Below are positions 1 to 11,019 of a stretch of DNA of 64,000 nt, piece by piece. The stretch's first letter is position 1. Each line of letters begins with the position of its first letter. The stretch spans positions 31,701 to 95,700 of the forward strand of contig CAUDNR010001702.1 of the NCBI GenBank assembly GCA_958430865.1, given 5' to 3'. The DNA is from Entrophospora sp. SA101. Its lineage: Eukaryota > Glomeromycota > Glomeromycetes > Entrophosporales > Entrophosporaceae. The notes beneath the pieces were generated by a model. The model was not told where the DNA came from and did not search any database. It saw only the letters and a program-made list of their open reading frames with translations. A program made the position numbers and the translations under genes.

Positions 1-674
1 CGGTAATGATCCAAGGAGAATATTGAATTCAATAGAACAAATTGCGAGAAATAAAGGTGGTAATTATGGTACATTGTCGTATTTGGCTCAGGGTGAAAGT
101 AAACTTGGACATTTGTATAATCAATTGCTGGCGGCTGAATTGGTTAATTCACCTAACGAATATAAGAAAATTTTGTTAAATTATGCTCAAGCGTTGGCTG
201 ATGTTGGCAACGAAGAGAGGATAAATATACTCTGCTCAAGACTTTTAGGCCCATTAGATAATGTTGGGTACAGTAATAACAATATCATCATTAATTTTTT
301 ATTTGTTTTCGTTTAACCTATTATTGTTAATTGTTTATCTATTGTTAGTGCAAACAGTGCAAACAGTGCAAATTGGGATCCTTTTGTAGCAGTAAGCGAT
401 ACACAAACATATCTATTTATTTATTTGTTCATTTATTACTAATATATTTACTCCTAATAACATTCTATTTAATAGGGGATGTCCAAACATGAATTATTAA
501 AAGATGTATTGGCTATTTTATGTAAAGATCAAATAAAATTTTAAATTTTGGGATTTTTCAATTCTCTAAAACTGACTATATATTTGTTTTATACATTTAG
601 CCACTAATCGATCTCTACAAAAAATCATTCAAGAATATTCTCAGACACTATTCAGATTTACAAATGGAGATTAG
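1..674 (+). CDS. HIR1: HIRA/Hir1 histone chaperone, C-terminal end (copy 0, cut by window edge)
   Basis: This is the 3' end of the HIRA gene, identical to the last four exons of the complete copy at 27484-31926. Coding exons are 1-267 (partial), 349-391, 476-521 and 601-674, ending in TAG. The encoded part covers the end of the Hira C-terminal domain, including the conserved stretch around [16 protein letters not shown]. Left unspliced, the first exon would run to a false stop at 314-316; the GT donor at 268 and the acceptors at 348, 475 and 600 restore the family-conserved tail [14 protein letters not shown]. The 5' part of the gene lies outside the window. Confidence 0.85.
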
Positions 675-1485
675 TTAGCGTAAGAAAAAAAATTAATTAC
701 GTAAAAAAATTTTTGATTTTTTTTTTGGTACTTATATAAATAAATAAACAGATTGACAATCATAAAAATAATTTAATCATGTCCATGTGACCTCGCTTTT
801 CTGCTTACCATAAAAAGCCTCTATTGATTTTTCTTTTCGTATTAGTATTAATATTAATAATATACTTTTATAGGCATTTGGAACATCCGATTTTCGTTCT
901 TTTCAATAACCAATTATATAATCATCTAAATCATCTAAATGAAATTGTTTTTAAATTCCGATAAATGTTCCGATTAAAAAATTATCCCAACGATTAATTT
1001 AAATAAATTAGTAAATAAATAAATAAATCACAATGAAATATTATTGATATTGATAATTGATGATGATAATGAGAGTTTGGATTTATTCTTTTATAAACAA
1101 CAATTAGCTTTTTCAATCAACTTCTTTCTTACACTAACATGCTTTTTATGTGTAACTTCTAATGTTTCACGATCTCTAGCTCTACCAATTGAAACCCAAC
1201 AAATTACTTGATAATAATAAACAATAATATATAATAATAATATAAACAATAATAATAATAGTAATATTAAAAGATTTTTTTTTTTCTTCTCTCCCTCCTT
1301 CTTTATTTCTATTATTAATTGTTATATATTATCGCTTCACTTCTGCTTATTTGTCTATTTAAAAAAAATCTTACAAAAAAAAAAAAACCCAAAAAAAAAT
1401 AAATTTTCTCCCTTTTATATTGTTTCTATTTTCATCATATAAGTATATCGTCATCATCATTATAAATATTCATTCTCTTATATAC

Positions 1486-1519
<34 letters not shown>

Positions 1520-2025
1520 TAAATACCTCTTTTTGAAACGAGGAAAAAAAAATTCTTTTTTAATTTCTGTTAACGATATAATTTTAAATATTTTACATAC
1601 ACACACACACACATATATATATTGTATATTATTACAAACATCACATATTCACAATTAATCTTCCTTCCACGCACGCTAACTTGCATATCTCTAACAACAT
1701 ATTCCACAACATCTTTAGCAACATCTTTAACATCACTTTTAAAATTCCATTTAGCATTTACAACCATCTATAAATATATAAATATATTATTTCTTGTTAA
1801 ATATTTTGTTTTCTATAGATTATTTTTATATTGTTTTTTTTATAAATATATAAATATTTTCTTACATATAGACAATTTTAATTTTATTATTGTTTAATAT
1901 AATAAATAAAATTATCATATATTATCATATATTAAAAAAAATTCTCCACTCATCTCACAAAAAAAACTTATACATATAATATAGATTTTCTTTATAAAAT
2001 TTCCTATAACAATATCAATAACAAA
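675..2025. other. Intergenic region between HIRA and gene B
   Basis: No gene is seen here. The stretch holds poly-A and poly-T runs, a TA microsatellite near 1484-1510 and a CA run near 1599-1612. It presumably carries the HIRA terminator and the promoter and 5' UTR of gene B. Short ORFs in it have no coding character. The same stretch recurs at 31927-33277 and 47067-48417. Confidence 0.6.
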
Positions 2026-3665
2026 ATGACATTATTTTATACTTCTCAACAACAACAACAACAACAAAATCATAACATTCATGGTGGAAATTTAAACAAC
2101 ATTACTCAAAGAACCTCACCTACAACAACCACCTCTATTGCGACCTCTGAATCTACCTTAAACATGTCTTCTGCTGCTGGTGGTGAGGCAACTTCTGCCA
2201 ATGCTGCTACTACTGTTACTACATCCGCTACAACGAACTTAGTTGCTGCTTCAACCACACCCACTACAACTGATTTGCCGGATATCATTGCACCATTTCC
2301 AAAGAAATTTTTATATGCTTATGCTGGTCATTTATTAAACAACGGCAACAATAATAACTTTATTTCTACCCAGGTTGCACCTACTGCTGCCAATGCTAAT
2401 AATATCAATGATCAATCACTATTGACTACTTCATCTTTATTGCAATTACAACTACAACATCAACAACAACATCAACAATTACAACAACAATTGCAGCAGC
2501 AGAAATTGCAATTACAGCAAATTCAACAAAAAATGACTTCCCATACTACCACCACTACAGCTCCAACCACAGACGTTACTAATGATAGTCCTTGGGGTCT
2601 TTCTGCTGTGCAGGAGGATAGTGAAGATGATAACCTCAACAACAACATTAATAATAATGGTGACACCTTGGAATCAATGTAAGTGATTATTTTTTTTTTG
2701 CGATTTATTATGATTTGTTTCAATGATAAATCAACAGTCACTAAATTCTAATATTTAATCTTTGTATAATTAGGTCTGATGAGGCTCTTGCATGTGCAGA
2801 ATTGATGGAAATCATGGGCAATTCTAGTCGTGGATCCAGTAGACCTGTTTCTTTGTCTGGATCACCTGATCGCTTTAGTAGTAGCACTATCAACAGTAGT
2901 AATATTAGTAATATTAATAAAAAATTTATCATGAAGAGTACTACTAAATCAATGGAAGAGTTGAAGATCAGCGATAATAAAAATAATATTATTAATGATT
3001 TTTATGATGACAATGATAGAAATGAAAATATCGTTACCGCTAATGTTAGTAATAGTTACGATGAATTGAAAGCAATTGAAATTGAAAAGATGCGTCAAAG
3101 ACCGTTTACAATTTCTACATCCACTTTAAATGCTTCTTCTTCCTCCACATCTGGATCAACAACAACGTCACCCACAACGATTCGTCCAAGTCGTCTTGCA
3201 GTTGATAATTCCCATTTATTATTTGGTTCATCACCAATTACTCGTGCCCATAACCCATTACCAATGGACTCGTACTTTTCTCCAACTAAGCAACGTTCTA
3301 AACAATTTCCACATAATCATAATCAACAACAACTTTTAAGACCAACTAGTCTTTACCAAACGAATAATTATTACTACGACAACAACAACAAGAATGATAG
3401 TGGTATTGAAGGAGAAACTAATTTCTATGATGGTGATCTTAATAATGAAAATGCTGCTAGTGATATTACCAAAGTTGGTGGTATTAGTAGAATGATTAAT
3501 AATCTTAATGATAATTCGTTTGAAAATGTTTCTAAAATTCCTCATAATTTGTCCAAAGCATCTAAAACTGCAATTTTCATGAGTATTTCTGAAGGTGGAA
3601 GACGTCGATCATTGTCTGTCGGAAGTGCTGGGCTCAAAACTGGTAGTAAAATAATTGGTTGTTAA
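2026..3665 (+). CDS. Gene B: unrecognised Q- and N-rich low-complexity protein (complete, copy 0)
   Basis: Two exons, 2026-2678 and 2774-3665, are joined by a GTAAGT...TTAG intron and encode 514 residues. I do not recognise a family. The first exon is rich in Gln, Thr, Ser and Asn, with a polyQ run near residue 8 and a Q/L-rich stretch that may form a coiled coil (about residues 150-180). A short conserved-looking patch, PFPKKFLYAYAGHLL, lies near residue 90. The second exon starts DEALACAELMEIMGN and ends in a basic, serine-rich patch (GGRRRSLSVGSAG) that looks like a phosphorylation site. No membrane segment or signal peptide is visible. The composition suggests a regulatory, perhaps nuclear, protein, but that is inference. 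It lies 1.35 kb downstream of HIRA on the same strand. Confidence 0.75.
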
Positions 3666-4031
3666 ATATAAGAATTGTAATTATTATAATTGTGGGGTAA
3701 AATTTTTTATTTTATTTAGTTTTAGCAATAGTTTTTAATTTATCTGGTAGTGCAGTAGTTTTCTTTTCTTCTTTATAATTATTTGTATATAATTTTCTCT
3801 ATTTTTTTTTTAATTGCACATAATTTTTCTTTTTCATTATATATTATTACTTTACATATTTTTTTTTATATAATTTTATATATTTTTTTCGCTAGTAGAT
3901 TGTACACACACAAAAAATATATATATATTAAAAATTTAAAAATTTAAAAAATAAAATTTATCCTAGTAATCTTAATAATAATTGTTAGCTTATAAAATTT
4001 TCTTTATTTTTTCATATCATTAATGTATTAT

Positions 4032-4032
<1 letters not shown>

Positions 4033-4089
<57 letters not shown>
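4033..4089. repeat. TAA trinucleotide microsatellite in gene B 3' flank
   Basis: About 19 TAA units lie in the 3' flank of gene B. The same tract with the same length recurs at about 50425-50481. The flank from 3666 to 4032 is A/T-rich with no gene and probably holds the gene B 3' UTR. Confidence 0.9.
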
Positions 4090-4092
<3 letters not shown>

Positions 4093-4214
4093 CAATAATA
4101 ATTGTTTAATAATTGTTATTCAAAAATGTAATATGTGAGACAGACCAAGCAAAGTGAAGATAGCAATAATAATAATAATCACCAAATGATCGGTAAGTCT
4201 TCAAGTATTTGCTT

Positions 4215-5060
4215 TTAATCAATGCTTTTTATTCATATAATTTTCTTGGTCTTCTTAAGATTTTTCAATCCTATAATTAGTCCTCCAAATGTTAGCAAAT
4301 TTAGCATCAATAAACTAACCAATAAAACAATCAAAATTATTCTTTCCTTTCCGTGTTTAACAATCAGTCAGTTGCTCTTTGGTTTTAATGGATTCATTGC
4401 TTGATGGTAGAGGCTTTGAGCAACCTTTTCTTTTAATATAGGGGAACAATTTTCATTCCTTAGACTTGACTGCTTCAATAAAGTTTTTCTCTTCCATTTT
4501 GGTGAATATTTTCTTGAATCAGGCCTTTCCTCTCTTGTTTAAATAATTGTTGTTGAATTTCCTGTAAACCATTTTGTAATTTTGTAACTATTATCCTCTC
4601 AGAGGTTTTTGAATTAGTTGCTGGATGATTTTAATAACTTTCCCTATGGCGGCATCTTTTGTATCTAATTTATCTAGTTTAAATCAGTAATGAACATTTC
4701 AATAATTTATCATTTCTTTCCAACTCAACCTTTTTGATTAGCATTAGTAATTTGTTCTTTCAATTACCACATTAGTTTGTTGGTGGAGGTTGTTTGTTTT
4801 AATATTTTAGTTAGCAGAATTAAAAGGTCTTTGCTAACCCTATTTGCTATTTTGTGCACTTGTTTTTACTTTTTTTAGTTCTTCAAATTTTTGTCTTTTC
4901 ATTAATAGTTTTCAGTTTATTTTTCGTTTTGGCTTTTATGGCTTGGATGCACTTTCTGAAAGAGTCCAATTGCTTCTTTAGAGATTGATCAAGAGATTGA
5001 GTTTTGACTAATTTTTTATTTAAGTCATTATAACTGTTTTTTTTAATCAGCATCAGTTTA
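4215..5060 (-). pseudogene. Decayed coiled-coil/membrane-anchor ORF, possibly UGA=Trp coded
   Basis: On the minus strand, coding-like pieces can be followed across several frame breaks. The part nearest 5060 reads as a K/Q-rich coiled coil (for example QSLKKQLDSFRKCIQAIKAK). From an ATG at 4497 a 47-codon frame runs to TAA at 4357-4359. An overlapping frame from the ATG at 4397 runs to TAA at 4215-4217 and holds one clear hydrophobic helix (IILIVLLVSLLMLNLLTFGG) followed by a basic tail. These frames contain TGA where Trp fits (KSKE-W-KLF, KSN-W-LIV, KII-W-IKS). Between 4500 and 5000 there are also TAA and TAG breaks, so this copy is badly decayed and the code inference is weak here. It resembles in style the better elements at 14561-17212 and 58385-60700. 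Confidence 0.35.
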
Positions 5061-5515
5061 ATTCATGGAATAGATTATCATTGTTTTGATTATCATTTTT
5101 GGCCTTGGTTGGTTATATATCTGCAAGTTCTATATTACACTAAAACTTTCATTTATTTCTCTGTTTGTTTGTAATTTGCTCATATATTTGTTGATATTTT
5201 TTACAAATATTTGATAATTTGTAAGAGGATCCATATATATTAAGTTTATAAGAATGGTTCAAAGTTGATTCAGAAAACAAGTGTCAAGTCTATGACTACA
5301 TAAGTTGTAACTTCTCTAATTTTTGGTAATGGGAGTAAATTCATATCTATATTTGGATAGAGTATTGATTTTTCTAAAAAAGTCATCTTCTACAAATAAA
5401 CAATTAATTAATATTTTAGTGAATAAAATAGGAATTTTCTTGTATTGGATATATTTTTTTTAACCAAAGTTCAAATTTTGTTACACACATTTTTTCTTTC
5501 AAAAAATAAAATAAA
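5061..5515. other. AT-rich spacer upstream of the AP-1 sigma gene
   Basis: No gene is recognised. It should contain the promoter and 5' leader of the adaptin gene that starts at 5516. Confidence 0.5.
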
Positions 5516-6431
5516 ATGGGAGTAAGTTAATTTACATTTTACATATGAATTGTATGAATTCAAATATTCACAAATTATAATATTAACGTTTGACTAGATT
5601 AAGTATGTTTTATTAGTGAGTAGACAAGGTAAATTGAGACTTGCAAAATGGTTTAATACATTATCAACGAAAGAGAAACAAAAGATAGTCAAAGAAGCCA
5701 CTCAAATGGTTCTTTCAAGAAGAACAAAAATGTGTAACTTCTTGGAATATAAAGGTTCGACTTTCTAAATTATCATAATTGAAATAATAATAATATTTTT
5801 TGTTTGCATATGTAAGTAAATCTAATGTTAATAATGAATTTGAATTTTTAAAGATGAAAAAATTGTTTATAGAAGGTAATAAAATTAAAAAATAAAAATA
5901 ATTAAATAACATAAATAATTTTAATTAATTAATATTCTATATTTTGTAGATATGCAAGTTTATTCTTTGTTACAGGAATTTCTGATACGGATAATGAACT
6001 TTTAACGCTTGAAATTATTCATCGTTATGTGGAGATTTTAGATCGTTATTTTGGAAATGTAAATTATTTTGATTATTTGTTTGATTATTTGTTTGATTAT
6101 TTTTATTTTATTTATATTTGTATTAATATTATGTTTGTTATTAATATTAGGTTTGTGAATTAGATTTGATTTTTAATTTTCAAAAGGTGAATAAATATAT
6201 TAATTCAACATATATTTAGATATATATTAGACATATATTAACCAATTACTAATCAATGAATCAATTACTGAATCAACCAATCAAAAGGCATATTTTGTAT
6301 TGGATGAATTAATTATTGCAGGAGAAATGCAAGAATCAAGTAAAAAATCAGTATTAAGAGTTATTGGTCAGCAAGATTCTTTAGAAGAAGGTGAAAATGG
6401 TGAAAAGGGTTGGCCAGAGAAAAAGTCATAA
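5516..6431 (+). CDS. APS1: AP-1 clathrin adaptor complex, sigma subunit
   Basis: This is the small subunit of the AP-1 adaptor, which forms clathrin coats at the trans-Golgi network and endosomes. Six exons (5516-5521, 5598-5754, 5854-5875, 5950-6058, 6151-6186, 6288-6431) join in frame to 157 residues, the usual length for the family. The product is a single longin-type adaptin fold. Diagnostic stretches are [13 protein letters not shown] near the start, [26 protein letters not shown], then [21 protein letters not shown]. The pattern ([15 protein letters not shown]) fits AP-1 rather than AP-2 or AP-3. The start is a coding exon of only six bases (ATG GGA) before a perfect GTAAGT donor; it is chosen because it yields the fungal-type [14 protein letters not shown] start and no other in-frame ATG is present before the first conserved residues. 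Confidence 0.9.
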
Positions 6432-8390
6432 CTATAATAATTATAATAACAATAGTAAATATAAGATTATAATATAATAATGTAATAATATTTATTAATT
6501 ATTTAAATTTGTATAAAAATAAAAATATTTAGAATATAACAATTAAAAAATATAAATCTAAAATTAAAATTAAAATTAATTAATTAATTAATTATGAAAT
6601 ATTCAGGTTTTAGATTTTTAGAATTAAGTCACGAAAATTATATGCATACATATTTCCATACTTTGCCTCTTATAAATAAATTTTATCAGCAACTCTTGAA
6701 TCACCAACAGGAATAGATTTATTAGATGATCTTATATCTTTGGCATTTTTTCTTAATATCTATCTATCTATTCATCCATAATAAATTTTACCTTCAACCA
6801 TCAATGTTAATACAAGTTAGCAGTAATGCAAAAAATTTACATAAAAATTACAAGTTTTAGAAAAAGACCATAATAATAACATGGCAAATTTTCAACTTTT
6901 TATTTGTGTTAATTAGTATGGTCTGATTTGGCAAATGAATTGAAATGATTGATTCTTTTTTTCCAAAAGTCATTTTGGCAAACTATTATAGTTTTGACAG
7001 CCCTTTTCAACCATTGCTCTCTAAGCTTAACAATATATGCTATTCGAATAAGTTTCTTGATTTTCTACAAATTGCTTGATGAAAGAGTGATCGAATTTCC
7101 TCAATACTGTATCACAGGATCTCTAGAGTGGGCAAATGTTCACTTTGTTGCATAGATAAATATATATATTGTATATACCATTTCCTGAAATTATTGTTTT
7201 TTGATTTCTTTTCAATGGTCTACATCCAATTTTCACTAAGGACATGTCATATATTAGCTGAGATGTTAGGCTTTATCTATTGAATTATAAAAAGATAGAA
7301 GAACAACGCTAAATATAAAAAAGATTCTATTAACAATTTGAATTATTTAATTTACCCAGTTTACATTTAAACATTGTGAGATAGTGTCCGAGTCTCAACC
7401 AAAATTTCAATATTCTATTTATAACAACATTCTAATTAAATAATACAAATACGATTTCAATATTCTTCAACTTTTAATCTTTTAATATGCAATTGCTTTT
7501 CTTTACAAATATAGAATTTCAATAGCGTCTTTCGCTATAAATCTCTGGCAATAATTACTATTACCCTCAATCACGCTTTTCCCAGCAGATACTCTTTGTT
7601 ATCTGTCTGAGTCGGAAACGTCCAAATTCTTAATTTATTTTTATCCTGCTCTTTGGGCTTTACTTTTATATCTTCGGCTCAGCTTCTACTGGCCCTACCT
7701 AGGTTTACACTGGTCTTAGGTATCTCCCTAAGTTCTGTAAAGTAAAATAAATAAATAAATATATACAACTATACTTAGCAAAGGCATCCACTGGTAAGAT
7801 AGTAATTAATTAAAAAAAAATAGTGACAAACATAAAACAAGAGAAAGTAATTATGCACGGAATTAGTATGAATTCATAGTTAAAGAGATATATTTATTAT
7901 CATTACGAAAATATAAAATTCGAAGGCAACAACAAGGACAAGGACAAGGACCGTTTGTTATTTATTAAATGGTTATGATTATTCTTATAATATGATATAT
8001 GTTAAAGATTCAATCATCTAGCTCTCTGAACTTTCCATGTAGGATTATTTCAAGTTATTTCTAGAGAATTAAAGGGTCTGTTACAATTTAGAATTCTTTC
8101 TCAATAATTTCTGTGAGTTATTATTTTACTGTTTTATTAGTAATACTTTATCAAATTGGACTGGTTTGAATTCTTGATCAGTTTTCTTTTCGTGCAACTT
8201 TTATTGATTTTCCGTGATCCATAAATTACTATTACTATTACCATTTTACATAAGAAATTAGATCTCTTAATAATAAAAAACTTTTACTTAGCAATAAAAA
8301 GTACAGCGAAACTTTACTAAGTAATAAAGGCCATTCAAATTTAGACATCTGTTTAACATCATTTTGGGAAAAATATGAGGGGGGGTTTAT
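6432..8390. other. Intergenic, no recognisable gene
   Basis: Short ORFs such as 6949-7155 lack coding character or any motif I know. The piece 7380-7740 is somewhat richer in GC than its surroundings and could be the remnant of a repeat, but I cannot name it. A run of G (8379-8385) precedes the ATCCG-rich patch. Confidence 0.4.
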
Positions 8391-8429
8391 AATAGGTCAT
8401 TACAATTACAAATTACTATTACTCAAAAA

Positions 8430-8590
8430 ATGCATCCGTTGGATTTCACCGGATATCCGATGGACTCTAAAATTTAAATCCGTAATCCGTCAGTCTTTTA
8501 AAAAGCTATACGTCAATCCGTATTGATATATTAATATGACCGAATTGTTTTACGGATATCCGAATTGGCCATCCACGGATCGCCTCACTT
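8430..8590. repeat. ATCCG-rich patch with two CGGATATCCG palindromes
   Basis: The 10-base perfect palindrome CGGATATCCG occurs at 8450-8459 and 8553-8562, and the same short stretch holds several more ATCCG or CGGAT words. A related inverted pair, ATCCGAATT and AATTCGGAT, occurs near 21491-21530. It looks like a small dispersed repeat rather than coding DNA. Confidence 0.5.
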
Positions 8591-9159
8591 CATTTTAATC
8601 TCGCGTTCCAAAAAACTTTGCACAACCCTACGCATAAAAACATTATTGAAATGTTAAAAAGTAATTAATCTTGAATCAATATACATGAATGGATGAATGA
8701 ATGTATTATCTTTTAAAATTCAAAGAATATAAACAATTATTTTTAAAAAAATTCATTTTATAAGAATCCACATGTTAATAATTTATTGACAAGCATATTC
8801 AAAACAAATAGAGCTTGATGATTATACTGGTCGTCAGTTTTATCTGGTAAGTTTAATATAAAAATTTAAAAAAATTATACATATAATTATTGAAAATTTC
8901 AACCACCAATGGATCAATTGATCATTTATTTAAACATATTAATAGGATTGCTAAAACTTGAGATAAATATGATGGTGATTTTATCTCAAGGTCAAAAAGA
9001 TTAAGATATATCTTAAAAGCAATTTACGAATTTACGATTGATCAATTTAAATACCAGAACTTACATATCAAACAGTGTATTCACAATCTCCAGAGCTTGG
9101 AAATTCTAATGATGTTTTGTGTCCGTCATGTAATGTGATAATTTTGAATGTCAGTCCAA
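8591..9159. other. Intergenic with a possible gene fragment
   Basis: A frame running through about 9060-9210 (+) reads as a plausible peptide with a CPSC zinc-ribbon-like pair and ends in TGA near 9210. Around 8800-8850 another short coding-like piece is followed by a GTAAGT. I cannot assemble a gene from them. Confidence 0.25.
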
Positions 9160-9790
9160 ATCAAAAGCCTACCATTACTATGTTTAATGCTGCCGTTTCT
9201 TTGTCACTATCATGATCTATATCCCGAACCTCAACATCTCGGTAATTGTACATTGGTGGTTTGCCCTTGTTGTTCACCCGGTCCATCGCATTGATCAATG
9301 CTTCTGTTCTCAATACCTTTTTTTGTTTGCTGCTTCTTCCTTATCGCACCGTGCTCGTGATCTTTCATTCAACAACGAGTTTGATGATGTTGTTGCATTC
9401 GTCAGTGTTGAGGATGACGACGGTGTTGATTTTTTTGCTGATGATCTGTTGCTCAAATATTTTCTTGGCCTTGATGATTGAGGCTTTGCTTTGTGTCATT
9501 CGAGACCGTATAGGTACACAGGATCATCAATTTGTTACAGTGAACGAATTGTAGACATTCCTCTCTGTGATGAAGTAGTTTTGCTGATCTCGTTCTCCCT
9601 TTGCTTGTCCTCCTCTTTGCAGGGAAAAGAGAAAGAGATGCTACCAGCAGATCGTTCGCGTCGGACCATTCAATCGCTTGAACAACAGTCACCTATGCAA
9701 AGAAAAATGTCATTTGATACATGTTTAATAAAACCATTTAAAACACATATTAATCAATATACTTTCATATGTCGACGAAATGAACGATCG
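9160..9790 (-). pseudogene. Coding-like region, probably a decayed minus-strand gene
   Basis: This stretch has clearly higher GC than its surroundings. On the minus strand, two frames each give long sensible peptides: one Ser/Lys-rich, ending at a potential GT donor near 9320, and one with stretches such as ECNNIIKLVVE and, further on, NNKGKPPMYNYRDVEVRDID. They are not in one frame and no single set of splice sites joins them well. I do not recognise the family. Confidence 0.3.
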
Positions 9791-9793
9791 TAA

Positions 9794-11019
9794 AAAAAAC
9801 ACTTACGAATAATTCAGATCCAACGTTAAGGAACTTTCCAACCATCAACATGACCATGTTCCCTCTGATTCCTTGAATCATATCTTCAGAGCTCCTGCCA
9901 AAACAATTTGAAGTTTAACTTTCATTGACATCCTGCCATATACAATAACCGTGTAAACCTTCTCACTACTCACAGTCTTGACGAGTGCAACCAACGATAT
10001 GATAGAGGCCTTTTTTTTAAAAAATAAGGCAAAAAAAGATGATTATATGGGGTTTGGACAATAGAAACGGATCATCTATGTTTCAAGATTGAAGACATCT
10101 CAAAATTTTATTAAGCAAAGTGGGTATATTTTCTAAGCCAAAAATTCTCTACATGAAGAGTTACATATAGCAATGGTATTAACTCAAAATTGCTTTTTCA
10201 CAACATCACGTTTGTGATTATATACACACAACTAGGATGACAAAGAAAATATTCTATTATAGAACAATATGACACCAATTATAATTATCCAGGATCCTCC
10301 TTAATTAACACTGATGATGATTTGAGGCTAGTTCGCAAAGTTTAAAAGTGCAAGTCATTGGGCGGTGATAATCATCAAGGATATTGAATTGAAAGGAAAG
10401 AAATTGGATAAAAAACTGAGGAATATGTTTTGCCTACCAAAAAATAGCTTATTGATAATTACAAAGATGAAAAGAAAAAAATATTGATAAAGCTATTTAA
10501 AAAGCAATTAAGAAAGAACAATTTACCATCTAAAAACCAAAATAGAAAAACCTTATCAGCAAAGTGATACTCCAATTATCTGTTGAACAATTAAAAAGTA
10601 ATACAAATGTTTTACTTTGCCACACACACATATATATATATTAAAAATTTAAAAGATTTGACCAGTTTGAGGTACATTAATATGCAAGCATAAACTTCAC
10701 AGTTCCATACCAATATTGATCGCAAAACTTTGAAGAAATCTCGTTTTTTTGCATTGTTACTGCTGGTTTTTCCTCCCTTTGATTATTTGAGTCATACATA
10801 AAATCTGGATGGAGATCCTTAACTATTGCTGATGTATAGTCTAAAATTTATAGAAGATGATTAATTAATCAATAATATCATCATTTTATTCATTCATTAT
10901 TTTGTGGTCTTTAAAAATACAAAAGTGCATATATGTGTATCTATCTATATATATGAGTGTGATTTTTCAAGCGCGTTGTTACAAATAAATAAATAAATAA
11001 ATAATAAATTCTAATGATT
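9794..11019. other. Intergenic, no recognisable gene
   Basis: A/T-rich DNA with a short CA/TA microsatellite near 10620-10640. It contains the 3' flank of the minus-strand membrane protein gene that ends at 11020. Nothing else is supported. Confidence 0.5.

Larger units (their letters stand above)
1..4124. repeat. Segmental duplication, copy 0 (HIRA 3' end plus gene B)
   Basis: This block matches 31253-34526 (offset 31252) up to base 3274 and matches 46393-50516 (offset 46392) over its whole length. I saw no differences, including in the TA, CA and TAA microsatellites. The match to the third copy stops at the N gap at 50517; here the sequence runs on from 4125 into unrelated spacer DNA. Confidence 0.9.

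Noticed and set aside
1570..1897. Short ORFs upstream of gene B
   Set aside because: Low-complexity A/T reading frames without conserved content; they lie in the presumed promoter and leader.
4222..4404. Plus-strand ORF of 60 codons
   Set aside because: It is antisense to the membrane-helix relic on the minus strand and has no features of its own.
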